A stretch of DNA of 64,000 nucleotides from Actinoplanes lutulentus (GCF_003259845.1 NZ_QLMJ01000006.1:1-64000); one strand, 5' to 3'; counted from the first letter of the stretch, positions 45,792 through 55,528 are shown. Notes: generated from the letters alone by a model not told the origin. Numbers and translations: made by a program.

Positions 45792-46318
45792 GCGTGCAGT
45801 GGACCGGGCCGGAAGGCCGGGTACGCCCGGTCGTCACCGCCCCCGCGAACGTGCTCAGCTCGATCGGCCAGGAAGTCGACCCGACCGACCCGGAGATCGT
45901 GGCCCTGGCCGCCGACCTGGTCAGCACGATGCGCGTCTCGCCGGGGTGTGTCGGGCTGGCCGCCCCGCAGGTGGGCGTCGGCGTTCAGGTCTTCTGTGTG
46001 GACGTGACAGGTCACCCGAAAGCGGTAACCACGAACGGCACCTTCGTCCTCTGCAACGCCAAGATCATTGAGGCGAGCAGGTGGCGGCCGGGCCGGGAGG
46101 GCTGCATGTCGGTGCCGGACCTGACCGGCGACGTGAAACGCGCCGCCCGCGTCGTGGTCGAGGCGCTGCTACCCGGTACCGGCGAGCCCGTGACCATCAC
46201 GACCGACGCGTTCGAGGCCCGGGCGCTGCAACACGAGATCGATCACTGCGGCGGCAGGTTGTTCCTCGATCGGGTTGCCGGTGCGCACGCCATCTACCAG
46301 CGCAAGGTCTATCTCTAA
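45788..46318 (+). CDS. def: Peptide deformylase
   Basis: Peptide deformylase removes the formyl group from nascent proteins. The three motifs are GCVGLAAPQ (motif I), EGCMSVPD (motif II with the metal-ligand cysteine) and QHEIDH (motif III). At 176 residues it is complete. GTG overlaps the ACT gene stop by four bases. Methionine in motif II replaces the more common leucine and is a conservative change. A second copy elsewhere in the genome is possible. Confidence 0.95.
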   Translation: MSVQWTGPEGRVRPVVTAPANVLSSIGQEVDPTDPEIVALAADLVSTMRVSPGCVGLAAPQVGVGVQVFCVDVTGHPKAVTTNGTFVLCNAKIIEASRWRPGREGCMSVPDLTGDVKRAARVVVEALLPGTGEPVTITTDAFEARALQHEIDHCGGRLFLDRVAGAHAIYQRKVYL

Positions 46319-46400
46319 CGAACGGTTCGCGAGTTGGTGTCGCATAACCGGCGCGTCGCGCGCATGGCGCTGGCGGCACAGGTCTACCGTGAGCGGCATC

Positions 46401-47168
46401 ATGCGTGCGACGGTTGGTCCCCTCTCACCTGGCGTCTATTGGCGTCGGCGTGCGGTAGTGCTGGGCGCGGTGCTGCTCGGCGTAATCGTGCTGTTCGTGT
46501 CGTGCTCCGGTGAGGACGATAAGGACACGAAGACCAAGAACGCGTCGTCGCAATATCCGACACCGGCACCGGACACCGCGTCGCCGTCGCCGGCAACCTC
46601 GTTCCTGGACAGTGCCCCGCCCGGCGGCCCGGCCCTGCCCGACCCGGCGGACCTGCTGACCCGGGACCCGGCCGACGACGACGGCGAACTGCTGCCCGGT
46701 GCGACGACCGCGGCCACGACGCCTCCGGTCGCCGGAGCCACCACCGCCGCAACCGTCGCGCCCGCCGACGGCGGCGCCTGCGCGGACTCCGAGATCTCGG
46801 TGACGCCGATTCCGGCGACGACCACTGTGAAGCGCGGTGTGCCCCTCGAGATCCGCTTGAAAATCAAGAACATCGGTACGCGTACCTGCACCCGTGACGT
46901 CGGCGCCGAGCCGCAGGAGCTCTACGTCGAGCAGGGCGCCCAGAAATTCTGGTCGTCCGACAAGTGCAGCGCCGCGACAGGCGGCGACGTCCGCGCGTTC
47001 GCACCGGGCGCCGAGCGCGAGTACATGGTCACCTGGAACGGCCGCCAGTCCAGCCAGTGCGCCAACAACGTCGCCTCCGGCCCGATCCCGGCAGCCGGCG
47101 ATTACGAACTGCGCGGCCGCCTCGGCCAGCTGATCAGCGACCCGGTCGTCGTGACCATCGCCGCCTGA
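46401..47168 (+). CDS. Membrane-anchored or secreted protein with a beta-rich outer domain
   Basis: The 255-residue protein has a basic start, one membrane segment (residues 15-35), a 95-residue Pro/Thr/Ala-rich linker and an outer domain of about 120 residues (CADSEISVTPIPATTTVKRGVPLEIRL...). The latter looks like an immunoglobulin-like beta sandwich with two cysteine pairs. Family unknown to me. A -10-like TACCGT is ten bases upstream of ATG 46401. Confidence 0.7.
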   Translation: MRATVGPLSPGVYWRRRAVVLGAVLLGVIVLFVSCSGEDDKDTKTKNASSQYPTPAPDTASPSPATSFLDSAPPGGPALPDPADLLTRDPADDDGELLPGATTAATTPPVAGATTAATVAPADGGACADSEISVTPIPATTTVKRGVPLEIRLKIKNIGTRTCTRDVGAEPQELYVEQGAQKFWSSDKCSAATGGDVRAFAPGAEREYMVTWNGRQSSQCANNVASGPIPAAGDYELRGRLGQLISDPVVVTIAA

Positions 47169-47173
47169 CAACT

Positions 47174-47686
47174 TTGGTCGCGGCACTTGAGCTCTATCTG
47201 GACGTCCACGCGACGCGCCGGATCCGCACGCTCTGGCAGGCGCTCGAAGCCGAAGGCATCCCCAGCCTCGGCTCGCTGAACACGAAACACCGCCCGCACG
47301 TCTCCCTGGCCGCGGCACATCGGATGGACCCGGAGGCGGTCGTCGCGGCCGTTGAAGGCGTACCCGGCCTCACCCTCAGCATGGATTTCGTCGGCCAGTT
47401 CGTCGGCCGCGTCCTCTGGCTGGGCGTCACCGTCACCGAGGAACTGCTCGCCCACCACCGCACCGTCCACGAGCGCCTCAGCGCGGGCGGCGTCGAGGTC
47501 TGGGATCAGTACCGCCCCGGCCGCTGGGTGCCGCACTGCACGATCTCCATGCGCGTCCCCAACCCGATGATGGGGCCGGCGATCCGTCGCTGCCTGGAGA
47601 TGCTCCCGCTCACCGCAACGGTCACCGGAGCCGGCATCGCCGACCACGCGAACGAGATCTTCAAACCCATCCATGGGTACGCGTAA
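47174..47686 (+). CDS. 2'-5' RNA ligase-like (2H phosphoesterase) protein
   Basis: The 170-residue protein has two H-x-S/T motifs, RPHVSL and VPHCTIS, spaced as in 2H phosphoesterases such as ThpR. The reaction in cells is uncertain for this subgroup; relatives act on cyclic phosphates of RNA. TTG at 47174 is the only start near the conserved beginning LELYLDVHATRR; no ribosome site is seen. It lies 5 bases after the preceding stop codon. Confidence 0.8.
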   Translation: MVAALELYLDVHATRRIRTLWQALEAEGIPSLGSLNTKHRPHVSLAAAHRMDPEAVVAAVEGVPGLTLSMDFVGQFVGRVLWLGVTVTEELLAHHRTVHERLSAGGVEVWDQYRPGRWVPHCTISMRVPNPMMGPAIRRCLEMLPLTATVTGAGIADHANEIFKPIHGYA

Positions 47687-47728
47687 CCGCCCACCCGTCA
47701 CCCTCAGTGAATCCAGTGAGTTACTTCA

Positions 47729-48901
47729 CTACACATAACGCTCGAGAATCGACGCCTCGGCCAGCCTGGACAGGCCCTCGCGGACCCCGCGGGCACGGGC
47801 ATCGCCGACGCCCTCGACGGCCTGCAAATCCTCGACCGTGGCACCCAGCAGGCGCTGCAGGCTGCCGAAATGATCGACCAGGCGGTCGACGATCTGGGCC
47901 GGCAGACGCGGGACCTTGGCGAGCAGCCGGAAACCGCGCGGGGAGACGGCCGAGTCCAGCGCGTCCGAAGCGCCCGGGTAACCGATCGCTTTCGCCACGG
48001 CGACCAGGTCGATCATCTCGGTGGCGGTGAGCAGGTCGAGCTCGACCAGGGCCTCGTCGAGGGTGCGGGCTTTACGGCCACCCGGCAGGTAGTCGCGGAT
48101 GACCAGGGTGCGGTCGGCGTCGACGCCGGCCATCAGCTCGTCGAGCTGGAGGGCGAGCAGCCGGCCGTCGGTGCCGAGCTCCACGACGTAACCCGAGATC
48201 TCGTCGGCGATCCGGCGGACCATCTCGAGGCGCTGCACCACGGCAACCGCGTCCCGCACGGTCACCAGGTCCTCGATCTCCAGGGCGGAGAGGGTGCCGG
48301 AGACCTCGTCGAGGCGCAGTTTGTAGCGCTCGAGGGTGGCCAGCGCCTGGTTGGCCCGGGAGAGGATGGCGGCCGAGTCGTCGAGGACGTGGCGCTGACC
48401 ATTCACATAAAGGCCGATGATGTGCATCGACTGGCTCACCGAGATGACCGGGAAAGCAGACTGTTTCGCCACCCGCTCGGCGGTGCGGTGCCGGGTGCCG
48501 GACTCCTCGGAGGGGATCGACGGGTCGGGCATCAGGTGCACGGCGGCCCGGACGATGCGGGTGCCGTCGCTGGACATCACGACCGCGCCGTCCATCTTGC
48601 ACAGCTCGCGCAGGCGGGTGGCGGAGAACTCCACGTCGAGCGGGAAGCCGCCGGTGCAGATGCTCTCGACGACCGAGTCATAACCCAGCACGATCAGCGC
48701 GCCGGTGCGGCCACGCAGAATGCGCTCTAGGCCGTCGCGCAGTGCGGTGCCGGGTGCCATCAGGGCCAGGTTGGCGCGCAGCGGATCGCTGGCGCCGCCG
48801 GTGAGGCCGGGGCCGGTTGGTGGCGTCACAGCGCGGCCGTTGACGCCCACGCGCGGCGTTGCACTGGCGGCGGGCTTGGAACCATCGCGGTCGAGCGGCA
48901 C
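47729..48901 (-). CDS. disA: DNA integrity scanning protein, diadenylate cyclase
   Basis: DisA scans DNA and makes cyclic di-AMP. The cyclase motifs DGA (residues 104-106) and RHR (137-139) are intact and a helix-hairpin-helix DNA-binding domain occupies the C-terminus. The 390 residues include an N-terminal extension of about 36 residues before the usual start, rich in Pro and Gly. GTG is six bases after a -10-like TAGAAT, suggesting a leaderless transcript. radA lies upstream, as in mycobacteria. Confidence 0.95.
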   Translation of the reverse strand: MPLDRDGSKPAASATPRVGVNGRAVTPPTGPGLTGGASDPLRANLALMAPGTALRDGLERILRGRTGALIVLGYDSVVESICTGGFPLDVEFSATRLRELCKMDGAVVMSSDGTRIVRAAVHLMPDPSIPSEESGTRHRTAERVAKQSAFPVISVSQSMHIIGLYVNGQRHVLDDSAAILSRANQALATLERYKLRLDEVSGTLSALEIEDLVTVRDAVAVVQRLEMVRRIADEISGYVVELGTDGRLLALQLDELMAGVDADRTLVIRDYLPGGRKARTLDEALVELDLLTATEMIDLVAVAKAIGYPGASDALDSAVSPRGFRLLAKVPRLPAQIVDRLVDHFGSLQRLLGATVEDLQAVEGVGDARARGVREGLSRLAEASILERYV

Positions 48902-48907
48902 CTGGAC

Positions 48908-48913
48908 ATTCTA
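48908..48913 (-). promoter_or_regulatory. -10-like hexamer for a leaderless disA transcript
   Basis: On the minus strand TAGAAT is followed by six bases and then the GTG of disA. Confidence 0.5.
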
Positions 48914-48984
48914 CGGACTGTCATCCACGCCAACGAGGCGTGGTTCGATGAATGCTCCGTAGCGTGATGAATCGTCACTGTGGG

Positions 48985-50409
48985 TCACCGAGAACCGTGG
49001 TCGGCGGCCGCTTTGGCCGCGCTCTGCAACGCCGAGCGGAGGTCGCCGACCTCGATCACCTGCATGCCCTTGGGCACGCCGGCGGTCGCGTCGGGACCGC
49101 AGCCCGGTGGGACCAGCGCGACCCGGAAGCCGAGCCGGGCCGCCTCGGCCAGCCGCCGGCCGACCGCACCGACCCGGCGGATCTCGCCGGTCAGGCCGAC
49201 CTCGCCGATCGCCACCAGGGTCGGTGGCATCGCCAGATCGAGACCGCCGGACGCGACCGCGAGCGCCATCGCCAGGTCGGCCGAGGGCTCGGTGAGCCGG
49301 ATGCCTCCGACAGTGGCCGCGAAGACCTCGCGGTTGGAGAGCTTGAGCTGCTTGGTGCGGCGCTCCAGGACGGCCAGCACCATGGCGAGGCGGGCGCCGT
49401 CGAGGCCGGAGACCGTGCGCCGGGGCGAACCCTGCACCTCGGCGCCGATCAGCGCCTGGACCTCGGTGACGAGGGCGCGGCGGCCCTCCATCGCCACCGT
49501 GACGCAGGTGCCGGGGACCGGCTCCAGGTAACGCGTGAGGAAGAGGCCGGACGGGTCGGGCAGGCTGCTGATGCCACCCTCGTGCATCTCGAAGCAGCCC
49601 ACCTCGTCGGCCGCGCCGAACCGGTTTTTCACCCCGCGGACCAGGCGCAGCGACGAGTGCTTGTCGCCCTCGAAGTGAAGGACGACGTCGACCAGGTGCT
49701 CCAGGACCCGGGGGCCGGCGACCTGACCGTCCTTGGTCACGTGGCCGACCAGGACCGTGGCGATGCCGCGCTCCTTGGCGATCGAGACGAGGGCGGCGGT
49801 GACCGCGCGGACCTGGGTCACCCCGCCGGGCACACCCTCGGTGCCGGGCGCGGCGAAGGTCTGCACCGAGTCGAGGATGAGCATGCCGGGCTTGACCGCG
49901 TCGAGGTGGCCGATCACCGTGCCCAAATCGTTTTCGGCCGCGAGGTAGAGCTTGTCGTGCAGGGCGCCGAGGCGCTCGGCCCGCAGCCGGACCTGGCTCA
50001 CCGACTCCTCACCGCTGACCACCAGCGCCGGGGTGCCGGCGCCGGCCGCCCACTGCTGGGCCACGTCGAGCAGCAGGGTGGACTTGCCGACACCGGGCTC
50101 GCCGGCGAGCAGCACCACCGCACCGGGGACCAGGCCACCGCCGAGGACCCGGTCGAGCTCGCTGACGCCGGTGGGAACGGCACGAGCCGGCGCGGCGCTG
50201 ATCTGGGCGATCGGCCGGGCCGGCTCGGACGGCATGCGGGAACTGACGACGCGGCCGGAGACCAGAGGCGTGGAGACGGTGGACTCGATGATCGAGCCCC
50301 ACTCGGCGCACTCCGGGCACTTCCCCATCCACTTGGGTGGCTGGTGGCCGCATGCGTCACAGACGTATGCGGCCCGGGGTGCCTTGGCCGAGGCGCGGGA
50401 GGTTGTCAC
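48985..50409 (-). CDS. radA: DNA repair protein RadA
   Basis: RadA is a RecA-like branch-migration ATPase in recombinational repair. The zinc-finger cysteines at residues 17, 20, 31 and 34, Walker A GEPGVGKS at 103-110, the KNRFG motif and a C-terminal Lon-like domain are present over 474 residues. GTG is six bases from a -10-like TAACTT. It sits between lpqE and disA, the same order that I recall from Mycobacterium tuberculosis. Confidence 0.96.
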   Translation of the reverse strand: MTTSRASAKAPRAAYVCDACGHQPPKWMGKCPECAEWGSIIESTVSTPLVSGRVVSSRMPSEPARPIAQISAAPARAVPTGVSELDRVLGGGLVPGAVVLLAGEPGVGKSTLLLDVAQQWAAGAGTPALVVSGEESVSQVRLRAERLGALHDKLYLAAENDLGTVIGHLDAVKPGMLILDSVQTFAAPGTEGVPGGVTQVRAVTAALVSIAKERGIATVLVGHVTKDGQVAGPRVLEHLVDVVLHFEGDKHSSLRLVRGVKNRFGAADEVGCFEMHEGGISSLPDPSGLFLTRYLEPVPGTCVTVAMEGRRALVTEVQALIGAEVQGSPRRTVSGLDGARLAMVLAVLERRTKQLKLSNREVFAATVGGIRLTEPSADLAMALAVASGGLDLAMPPTLVAIGEVGLTGEIRRVGAVGRRLAEAARLGFRVALVPPGCGPDATAGVPKGMQVIEVGDLRSALQSAAKAAADHGSR

Positions 50410-50415
50410 CCGGAC

Positions 50416-50421
50416 AAGTTA
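50416..50421 (-). promoter_or_regulatory. -10-like hexamer for a leaderless radA transcript
   Basis: TAACTT on the minus strand is separated from the radA GTG by six bases. Confidence 0.45.
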
Positions 50422-50444
50422 GCCCAGGCGTACGACAATCCCGC

Positions 50445-51182
50445 TCAGTGCTCCTCTTCGGTGTTGCCTTCCTCGCGCGGACCGGGGGTCAGCGGGCTGG
50501 CGACCGGCGCCTGGAGCTCAAGCGACTCGGCGTTGTTGCTGAACTCGAAGACCAGGTTGACCGAGGCGCCCGGCAGCAGCTCCTCGCTGAGGCCGATGAC
50601 CTGCAGCTGCGCCACGTCGGTCGGGCGGAACAGGACGGAACCCTGCGCACCGATCTTGAACTGGGCCGGCGCCACCGAGACGGACGCGGACGGCGAGACC
50701 GAAGGCGCGGCGGAAGCAGCCTTGGACGGCACCTCGGAGGCAGACTCGGAAGCCGACGCCGAAGCATGTGCCGACGGGTCCTCGGAAGCGTGCTCCGACT
50801 CGGCGGCGGCGGGAGCCGACGAAGCACCGGCGGCCGGAGCACCGCCGCTGACCACGCCGACCTGGCTGGCCGAGACGACCTGGCTCTGCTCGATCGCGCG
50901 GCTCGTGATCGAGACGGTGACCTCTTCGTCGGTCTGGTTGTAGAGGCTCAGCTCCAGCGGAGCGTTCGCACCCGCCTTGTAGCCCTTGAGCCCCGGGTAC
51001 TCCACCTGGAGGTTGCGGATGTAGACGCTGCCGTCCGCCGTCTGCGAGTCGACGCCGCCGATGGGCGTGTCCAGCAGTGCGGTTTCGGCGACCTGACCGG
51101 CCGAACACCCGGCCAGCGCCAGCACAGCGACCGTGGCTGCACCCGCGACCAGACCGGCGCGACGGGTTCCCAGGGGACGCAT
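50445..51182 (-). CDS. lpqE: Lipoprotein, LpqE-like
   Basis: The 245-residue protein has a signal peptide ending in the lipobox LALAGC at about residues 20-25. It has a strand-rich domain split by a long Ser/Ala/Glu-rich insert (about 115-160). The second part (VLFRPTDVAQLQVIGLSEEL ... VNLVFEFSNN) resembles copper-chaperone-like beta sandwiches. Position next to radA and disA matches mycobacterial lpqE, for which I know no firm function. ATG at 51182 is chosen because GGAGG is six bases upstream. Confidence 0.75.
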   Translation of the reverse strand: MRPLGTRRAGLVAGAATVAVLALAGCSAGQVAETALLDTPIGGVDSQTADGSVYIRNLQVEYPGLKGYKAGANAPLELSLYNQTDEEVTVSITSRAIEQSQVVSASQVGVVSGGAPAAGASSAPAAAESEHASEDPSAHASASASESASEVPSKAASAAPSVSPSASVSVAPAQFKIGAQGSVLFRPTDVAQLQVIGLSEELLPGASVNLVFEFSNNAESLELQAPVASPLTPGPREEGNTEEEH

Positions 51183-51285
51183 CACGATCCTCCAAATAGA
51201 GACACCAAGGTGTTAGATCAGCCTAATGGGCGGCGATCGGCCGCGTGCGCCGACCCATCCATCCGGTGCCTGTGGAGATCCAGCG

Positions 51286-52116
51286 TCACCAAAAAGAAGA
51301 TCCACTGAGCACCAGCAACACGACGTCGATCAGGGCCACCACCATCACCGCGCGAAACAGCGCCACCGGCCGGCCGTTCGCGCGCTTCGACGCGTACACA
51401 CCAAGGGGAAGGACCACGACGGAGGCCGCGGCCGCCGCCCAGCCTGCCCACGACGGACGTCCGGGTGGTCCGAATACCAGCGTGAGTGTCGCACCCAGAA
51501 GGAGCATCGCGGCGGCCACTTGCGAACCTCGTGCGCCGATTCGGTGCGGCAGGCCCCGCACGCCGGTCGCGGCGTCGTCGGCGAGGTCCGGAAGCACGTT
51601 GGCGAAATGCGCGCCGCCGCCGAGCAGCGCGCCCGCCGCGATCAGCCAGGCGGGCGGCGCCGGATTGCCGGGCAGCGACACCACCACGAACGCCGGCAGC
51701 AACCCGAACGCCACCAGATAGGGCACCACCGAGAGCGGCGTCGACTTCAACGGCCAGTCGTAGAGCAGGGCGAACACCCCGACCAGACAGATCAGGACGA
51801 TGGGCGCGGCGCCGAGCGCCAGCGCCGGCAGCGGGATCGCGAGCGCTGCGCCAAGACCAAAGATCCCGACGGTACGCGCGGAGACAGCGCCAGCGGCCAC
51901 CGGTTTGTCCCGCCGCCCTGCCCACCGGTCCCGATCCGCATCCAGCCAGTCGTTGACCCACCCCACCGCGAGCTGGGTGAACGCCACCGCGAGCACCACC
52001 GCCACCAGCCGCCACCCGCGGTGCCCGGCGCCGAGCGCGAGCAGGGCCATCGCCAGGGTGACGGCGCCGCCCGGTTCCGGATGCGACGCCCGGAGCAGGG
52101 CGAGGGCGCGTGACAT
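51286..52116 (-). CDS. UbiA-family prenyltransferase (agqD-like)
   Basis: The 276-residue polytopic protein carries the UbiA Asp motifs NDWLDADRD near residue 56 and a second one (NVLPDLADD) about 120 residues later, with eight or nine hydrophobic segments. UbiA enzymes attach a prenyl chain to an aromatic ring in the membrane. Together with the neighbouring methyltransferase, flavoprotein and type III PKS, it is a candidate for the geranyl-transfer step of the agq-type pathway. It diverges from the methyltransferase gene. Confidence 0.85.
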   Translation of the reverse strand: MSRALALLRASHPEPGGAVTLAMALLALGAGHRGWRLVAVVLAVAFTQLAVGWVNDWLDADRDRWAGRRDKPVAAGAVSARTVGIFGLGAALAIPLPALALGAAPIVLICLVGVFALLYDWPLKSTPLSVVPYLVAFGLLPAFVVVSLPGNPAPPAWLIAAGALLGGGAHFANVLPDLADDAATGVRGLPHRIGARGSQVAAAMLLLGATLTLVFGPPGRPSWAGWAAAAASVVVLPLGVYASKRANGRPVALFRAVMVVALIDVVLLVLSGSSFW

Positions 52117-52163
52117 GACTGGCAGTGTGGTGGATCTGCCGAACCCGTGCCAGTCTCGATCGC

Positions 52164-52874
52164 ATGCTGTCGATGCAGCGCAATGACCCCCGTCAGTACG
52201 ACGACCTGGCCGGCGAGTGGTGGCGACCCGGCGGAGACTTCGAGTTGCTGCACTGGCTGGCCGCTGCCCGCGCGGCACTGATCCCGGATGCGGCCGGGCC
52301 CGGGCGGGTCCTGCTCGACGCCGGCTGCGGCGGCGGGCTGCTCGCGCCGCACGTCCGCGACAAGGGTTACCGGCACGTCGGCGTCGACCTGGGCCGCCCG
52401 GCTCTTTCGCACGCCGCGCGAGAGGGCGTCGCTGCCGTCAGCGGTGACGTGACCGCCCTGCCGCTGGCGTCCGGGAGCGCCGACGTCGTAGTGGCCGGCG
52501 AGATCCTCGAACACGTCACCGACCTGCCCGGCACGGTCGCCGAGCTGTCCCGGGTGCTGCGCCCGGGTGGTCTCGTGGTGATCGACACGGTGAACGACAC
52601 CGCGCTCTCGCGGCTGATCACGGTGACGCTCGGGGAACGGCTCGGCATCGCGCCGGTCGGCCTGCACGACCCGGCCCTGTTCGTGCCGCCGCCGCTCCTG
52701 AGGTCCGAGTTCGCCCGGCACGGCGTGACCTTGCGGATCCGCGGGGTGCGTCCGACGCTCTCCGGGCTGTTCCGCTGGCTGGTGCTGAAGCGCGATCCCA
52801 GCGCCGGAAAGATCGTCCCGACCTTCTCCACCGCGGTTCTCTACCAGGGAGTGGGTACGCGCCATGATCGATGA
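52164..52874 (+). CDS. SAM-dependent methyltransferase, UbiG-like
   Basis: The 236-residue class I methyltransferase has motif I LLDAGCGGGLLAP, the EHVTDLP segment and the C-terminal SAGKIVPTFSTAVLYQGVG, close to UbiG/Coq3-type O-methyltransferases. It probably methylates a phenol made by the adjacent PKS pathway. ATG at 52164 or 52173 are both possible. It overlaps the start of the acyl-CoA dehydrogenase-like gene. Confidence 0.85.
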   Translation: MLSMQRNDPRQYDDLAGEWWRPGGDFELLHWLAAARAALIPDAAGPGRVLLDAGCGGGLLAPHVRDKGYRHVGVDLGRPALSHAAREGVAAVSGDVTALPLASGSADVVVAGEILEHVTDLPGTVAELSRVLRPGGLVVIDTVNDTALSRLITVTLGERLGIAPVGLHDPALFVPPPLLRSEFARHGVTLRIRGVRPTLSGLFRWLVLKRDPSAGKIVPTFSTAVLYQGVGTRHDR

Positions 52875-54018
52875 GGCTCGCCGGCTGGCACCGCGGTTCG
52901 CCGCTCGTGCCGCCGCCACCGACCGCGACGGCACGTTTCCCGTCGACGACTTCGCCGACCTGCGCGACGCCGGGTTCTTCGGGCTGATGGTCCCGTCCCG
53001 GCTCGGTGGCGCGGGCGCCGGCTTCGCGGAGTACGCCGAGATCGCGTACGAACTGGCCCGCGGCAACGGTGCCACCGCGCTGGTCTTCAACATGCACGCC
53101 TCGGTGACCGGCGCGCTGGGCGGGATCAGCGACGTCCTCGCCGGCGCGCTGGGCCTGCCGCAGGACGCGCTGGACGCCCGCGACAACCACCTCAAGGCGG
53201 CGGCGGGCGGCAGCTGGTACGCGGTGGCGATGAGCGAACGCGGCGCCGGCTCCCGGCTGTCGAAGCTGACCACCACCTACGAGGCCGTGGACGGTGGTTA
53301 TCGGATCGTCGGGTCCAAGACGTTCTGTTCGGGGGCTGGGCACGCTGACGCGTACCTGGTGGCCGCTCGCAGCGCGAGCGATCCCACCCAGGTCTCGCAA
53401 TTCCTGGTCCCGGCCGGCAGCGGGCTGCGCGTCGAGGAGACCTGGGACGCGCTGGGCATGCGCGCCACCGGCTCGCACGACCTGCACATCGACGTGACCG
53501 TCCCGGCGCCGGCGCTGCTCGGCGGCGTGGAAGGGCTGGCGCTGGTGGCCGTGCAACTGGCGCCGCACTGGATGGTGGCCTCGTATGCCGCGGTCTATGT
53601 CGGTGTGGCGCGGGCCGCGGTGGACGCGGCCATCGATCACGTCGTTCTCCGCGAGCTCGGCCATCTGCCGTCGATCCGGTCGCGGATCGGCCGGGCCGAC
53701 GCCGCCGTCTCCGCCGCGCACCTCGCGGTCCGGGAAGCGGCCCGGCGTGTCGACGAAGCGCCCGGCGACACCGAGACGAACCGCTGGGTCTGGCGGGCGA
53801 AACTGCTGGCCGGCACGACCGCGGCCGAGGTCTCCGCGTCGATGCTGGAAGCGGCCGGCACCTCGGCGATGCGGCGCGGTCATCCGCTGGAACGGCTTTA
53901 TCGGGATGCCCGCGCCGGCTCGCTGCAGCCGGCCACCAGCGACGTCTGCGCCGACTGGCTCGGCGTGGAAGCGCTCGGCGGCGACCCCGACTCCGACGGC
54001 GCGGCCCCGCGATGGTGA
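52864..54018 (+). CDS. Acyl-CoA dehydrogenase-fold flavoprotein
   Basis: The 384-residue protein has the acyl-CoA dehydrogenase fold, with FGLMVPSRLGGAGAGF, the YAVAMSERGAGS segment and the C-terminal helical domain. In secondary-metabolite clusters this fold may also serve as an FMN- or FAD-dependent monooxygenase. As I recall, a flavoprotein converts the alkylresorcinol to a hydroquinone in the agq pathway. The usual catalytic glutamate could not be placed with certainty. It overlaps the PKS gene by seven bases. Confidence 0.82.
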   Translation: MIDEARRLAPRFAARAAATDRDGTFPVDDFADLRDAGFFGLMVPSRLGGAGAGFAEYAEIAYELARGNGATALVFNMHASVTGALGGISDVLAGALGLPQDALDARDNHLKAAAGGSWYAVAMSERGAGSRLSKLTTTYEAVDGGYRIVGSKTFCSGAGHADAYLVAARSASDPTQVSQFLVPAGSGLRVEETWDALGMRATGSHDLHIDVTVPAPALLGGVEGLALVAVQLAPHWMVASYAAVYVGVARAAVDAAIDHVVLRELGHLPSIRSRIGRADAAVSAAHLAVREAARRVDEAPGDTETNRWVWRAKLLAGTTAAEVSASMLEAAGTSAMRRGHPLERLYRDARAGSLQPATSDVCADWLGVEALGGDPDSDGAAPRW

Positions 54019-55079
54019 GCGCGTGGCTCAGCGGCCTCGGCATCGCTCTGCCGCCCTCGGCCGTGCAGGAGGACCTCTGGGAGGGCTACTTCGCTCAGCA
54101 CTACACCGGCGCCCGCCGGGCTCTGGCGAAACGGATCTTCACGAACTCTGGTGTGCGTACGCGGCAGGCCGTGGTCAGCCCACTGCTGGAGGACGTCTCC
54201 GGCTGGTCCACCGAGCGCCGGATGCGCCGCTATCAGGTCGAGGCCATCCCGCTCGGCAAGGCGGCGGTCGGCCGGGCGCTCGCCGACGCCGGCATCGCCG
54301 CGGACGAGCTCGGCCTTTTCGCGGTCTGCTCCTGCACCGGTTACGCCACGCCCGGACTCGACATCCTGCTGGCCCGGGACATGGGCATGTCGCCGAGCGT
54401 GCAGCGGCTCTTCATCGGGCACATGGGCTGTTACGCGGCTCTGCCGGGCCTCGGGACGGTCAGCGACTTCGTGGTGGCCCGCGGCAAGCCGGCGCTGCTC
54501 CTCTGCGCGGAGCTGACCAGCCTGCACCTGCAGCCGCCAGGCACCCGCACCGACATTCAACAGATCGTCTCGCACGCGCTCTTCGCGGACGCGGCGGCCG
54601 CGTGCGTGGTCACCCCTTCCGCCTCCGGCGGTCTTGGGTACGCGGTAACTGAAGTCGCCGCTGTCACCGACACCACGACGGCTGACCACATGACGTGGGA
54701 GGTGACCGACGCCGGTTTCCGGATGGGGCTGTCGCCGCAGGTACCGGCGGTGCTCGCGGCCCACGTCCGGAAACTCGTCGACGACGTGCTGGCGCGGCGT
54801 GGCCTCCGGGTGACCGACGTCGACGGATGGGCGATCCACCCGGGTGGTCCCAAGATCCTCGATGTGGTGCAGGAGCAGCTGGGGCTCGACGACGCGGCGC
54901 TGGCGGCCTCGCGGGGCGTGCTGGCCTCCTATGGGAACTGCTCCTCGCCGACGGTGCTTCTCGTCCTCGACGCCCTGCGCCGCCGGAAAGATCCACCACG
55001 GCGAATCGTCATGCTTGCGTTTGGTCCTGGCCTCACGCTCTATGTCACTCTTCTGGAGGGCCTTACTCTCGGAGCGTGA
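54012..55079 (+). CDS. agqA: Type III polyketide synthase
   Basis: The 355-residue chalcone-synthase-type enzyme has the Cys-His-Asn triad at Cys140 (FIGHMGCYAALPG), His276 (GWAIHPGGP) and Asn309 (ASYGNCSSP). Bacterial homologues make alkylresorcinols or pyrones from fatty acyl and malonyl units. The neighbours suggest the agq pathway to prenylated methoxyhydroquinones, which I remember from Actinoplanes missouriensis; the symbol is given on that recollection. It is the third plus-strand gene of the cluster. Confidence 0.9.
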   Translation: MVSAWLSGLGIALPPSAVQEDLWEGYFAQHYTGARRALAKRIFTNSGVRTRQAVVSPLLEDVSGWSTERRMRRYQVEAIPLGKAAVGRALADAGIAADELGLFAVCSCTGYATPGLDILLARDMGMSPSVQRLFIGHMGCYAALPGLGTVSDFVVARGKPALLLCAELTSLHLQPPGTRTDIQQIVSHALFADAAAACVVTPSASGGLGYAVTEVAAVTDTTTADHMTWEVTDAGFRMGLSPQVPAVLAAHVRKLVDDVLARRGLRVTDVDGWAIHPGGPKILDVVQEQLGLDDAALAASRGVLASYGNCSSPTVLLVLDALRRRKDPPRRIVMLAFGPGLTLYVTLLEGLTLGA

Positions 55080-55528
55080 GCGCGGAACGGGGCCGCGGGG
55101 CCGTATTGCACCTATTGACGGCGATGATCCTGATCGCAGGCGCGGCGTGGTGGTGGCGAGCCACCCCGCGCGAGCCGGCCGACGAGCGGCTGCTCGGCTG
55201 GCGGCTCGCCGCTGAGCAGCTGCTGCCCGAGTCCGGGGATCAGCAGATGGCGGGCACTTTGGCGCTTGCCGACGGCGATGGTCACGAGGAGGTCGCCGAG
55301 GTCGGCGGCGGCGAGTTCCTGGTGTCGGTGGTCTGCGCGGGTGAGGACGGCAGCCGGGTCCGGGTGAGCCTCGGCGTCGACGAGACCGGCCGGGGGATGC
55401 GGTGCTCGGGGTCGCGGACGCCTGAGGTGTTCAGCGTCGGGCTGGCGAGCGAGCTCCACCTGCGGATCAGCGTGGAGGAGGCGGGGCCGGTGGTGTTCCG
55501 GTACACGCTTCAGCGGCTCAGCTGGTGA
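55076..55528 (+). CDS. Small membrane-anchored protein
   Basis: The 150-residue protein has one N-terminal membrane segment (HLLTAMILIAGAAWWW) and an outer beta-rich region with two cysteines. GTG overlaps the PKS stop, so it may belong to the agq-like transcript. Unknown function. Confidence 0.65.
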   Translation: MSAERGRGAVLHLLTAMILIAGAAWWWRATPREPADERLLGWRLAAEQLLPESGDQQMAGTLALADGDGHEEVAEVGGGEFLVSVVCAGEDGSRVRVSLGVDETGRGMRCSGSRTPEVFSVGLASELHLRISVEEAGPVVFRYTLQRLSW

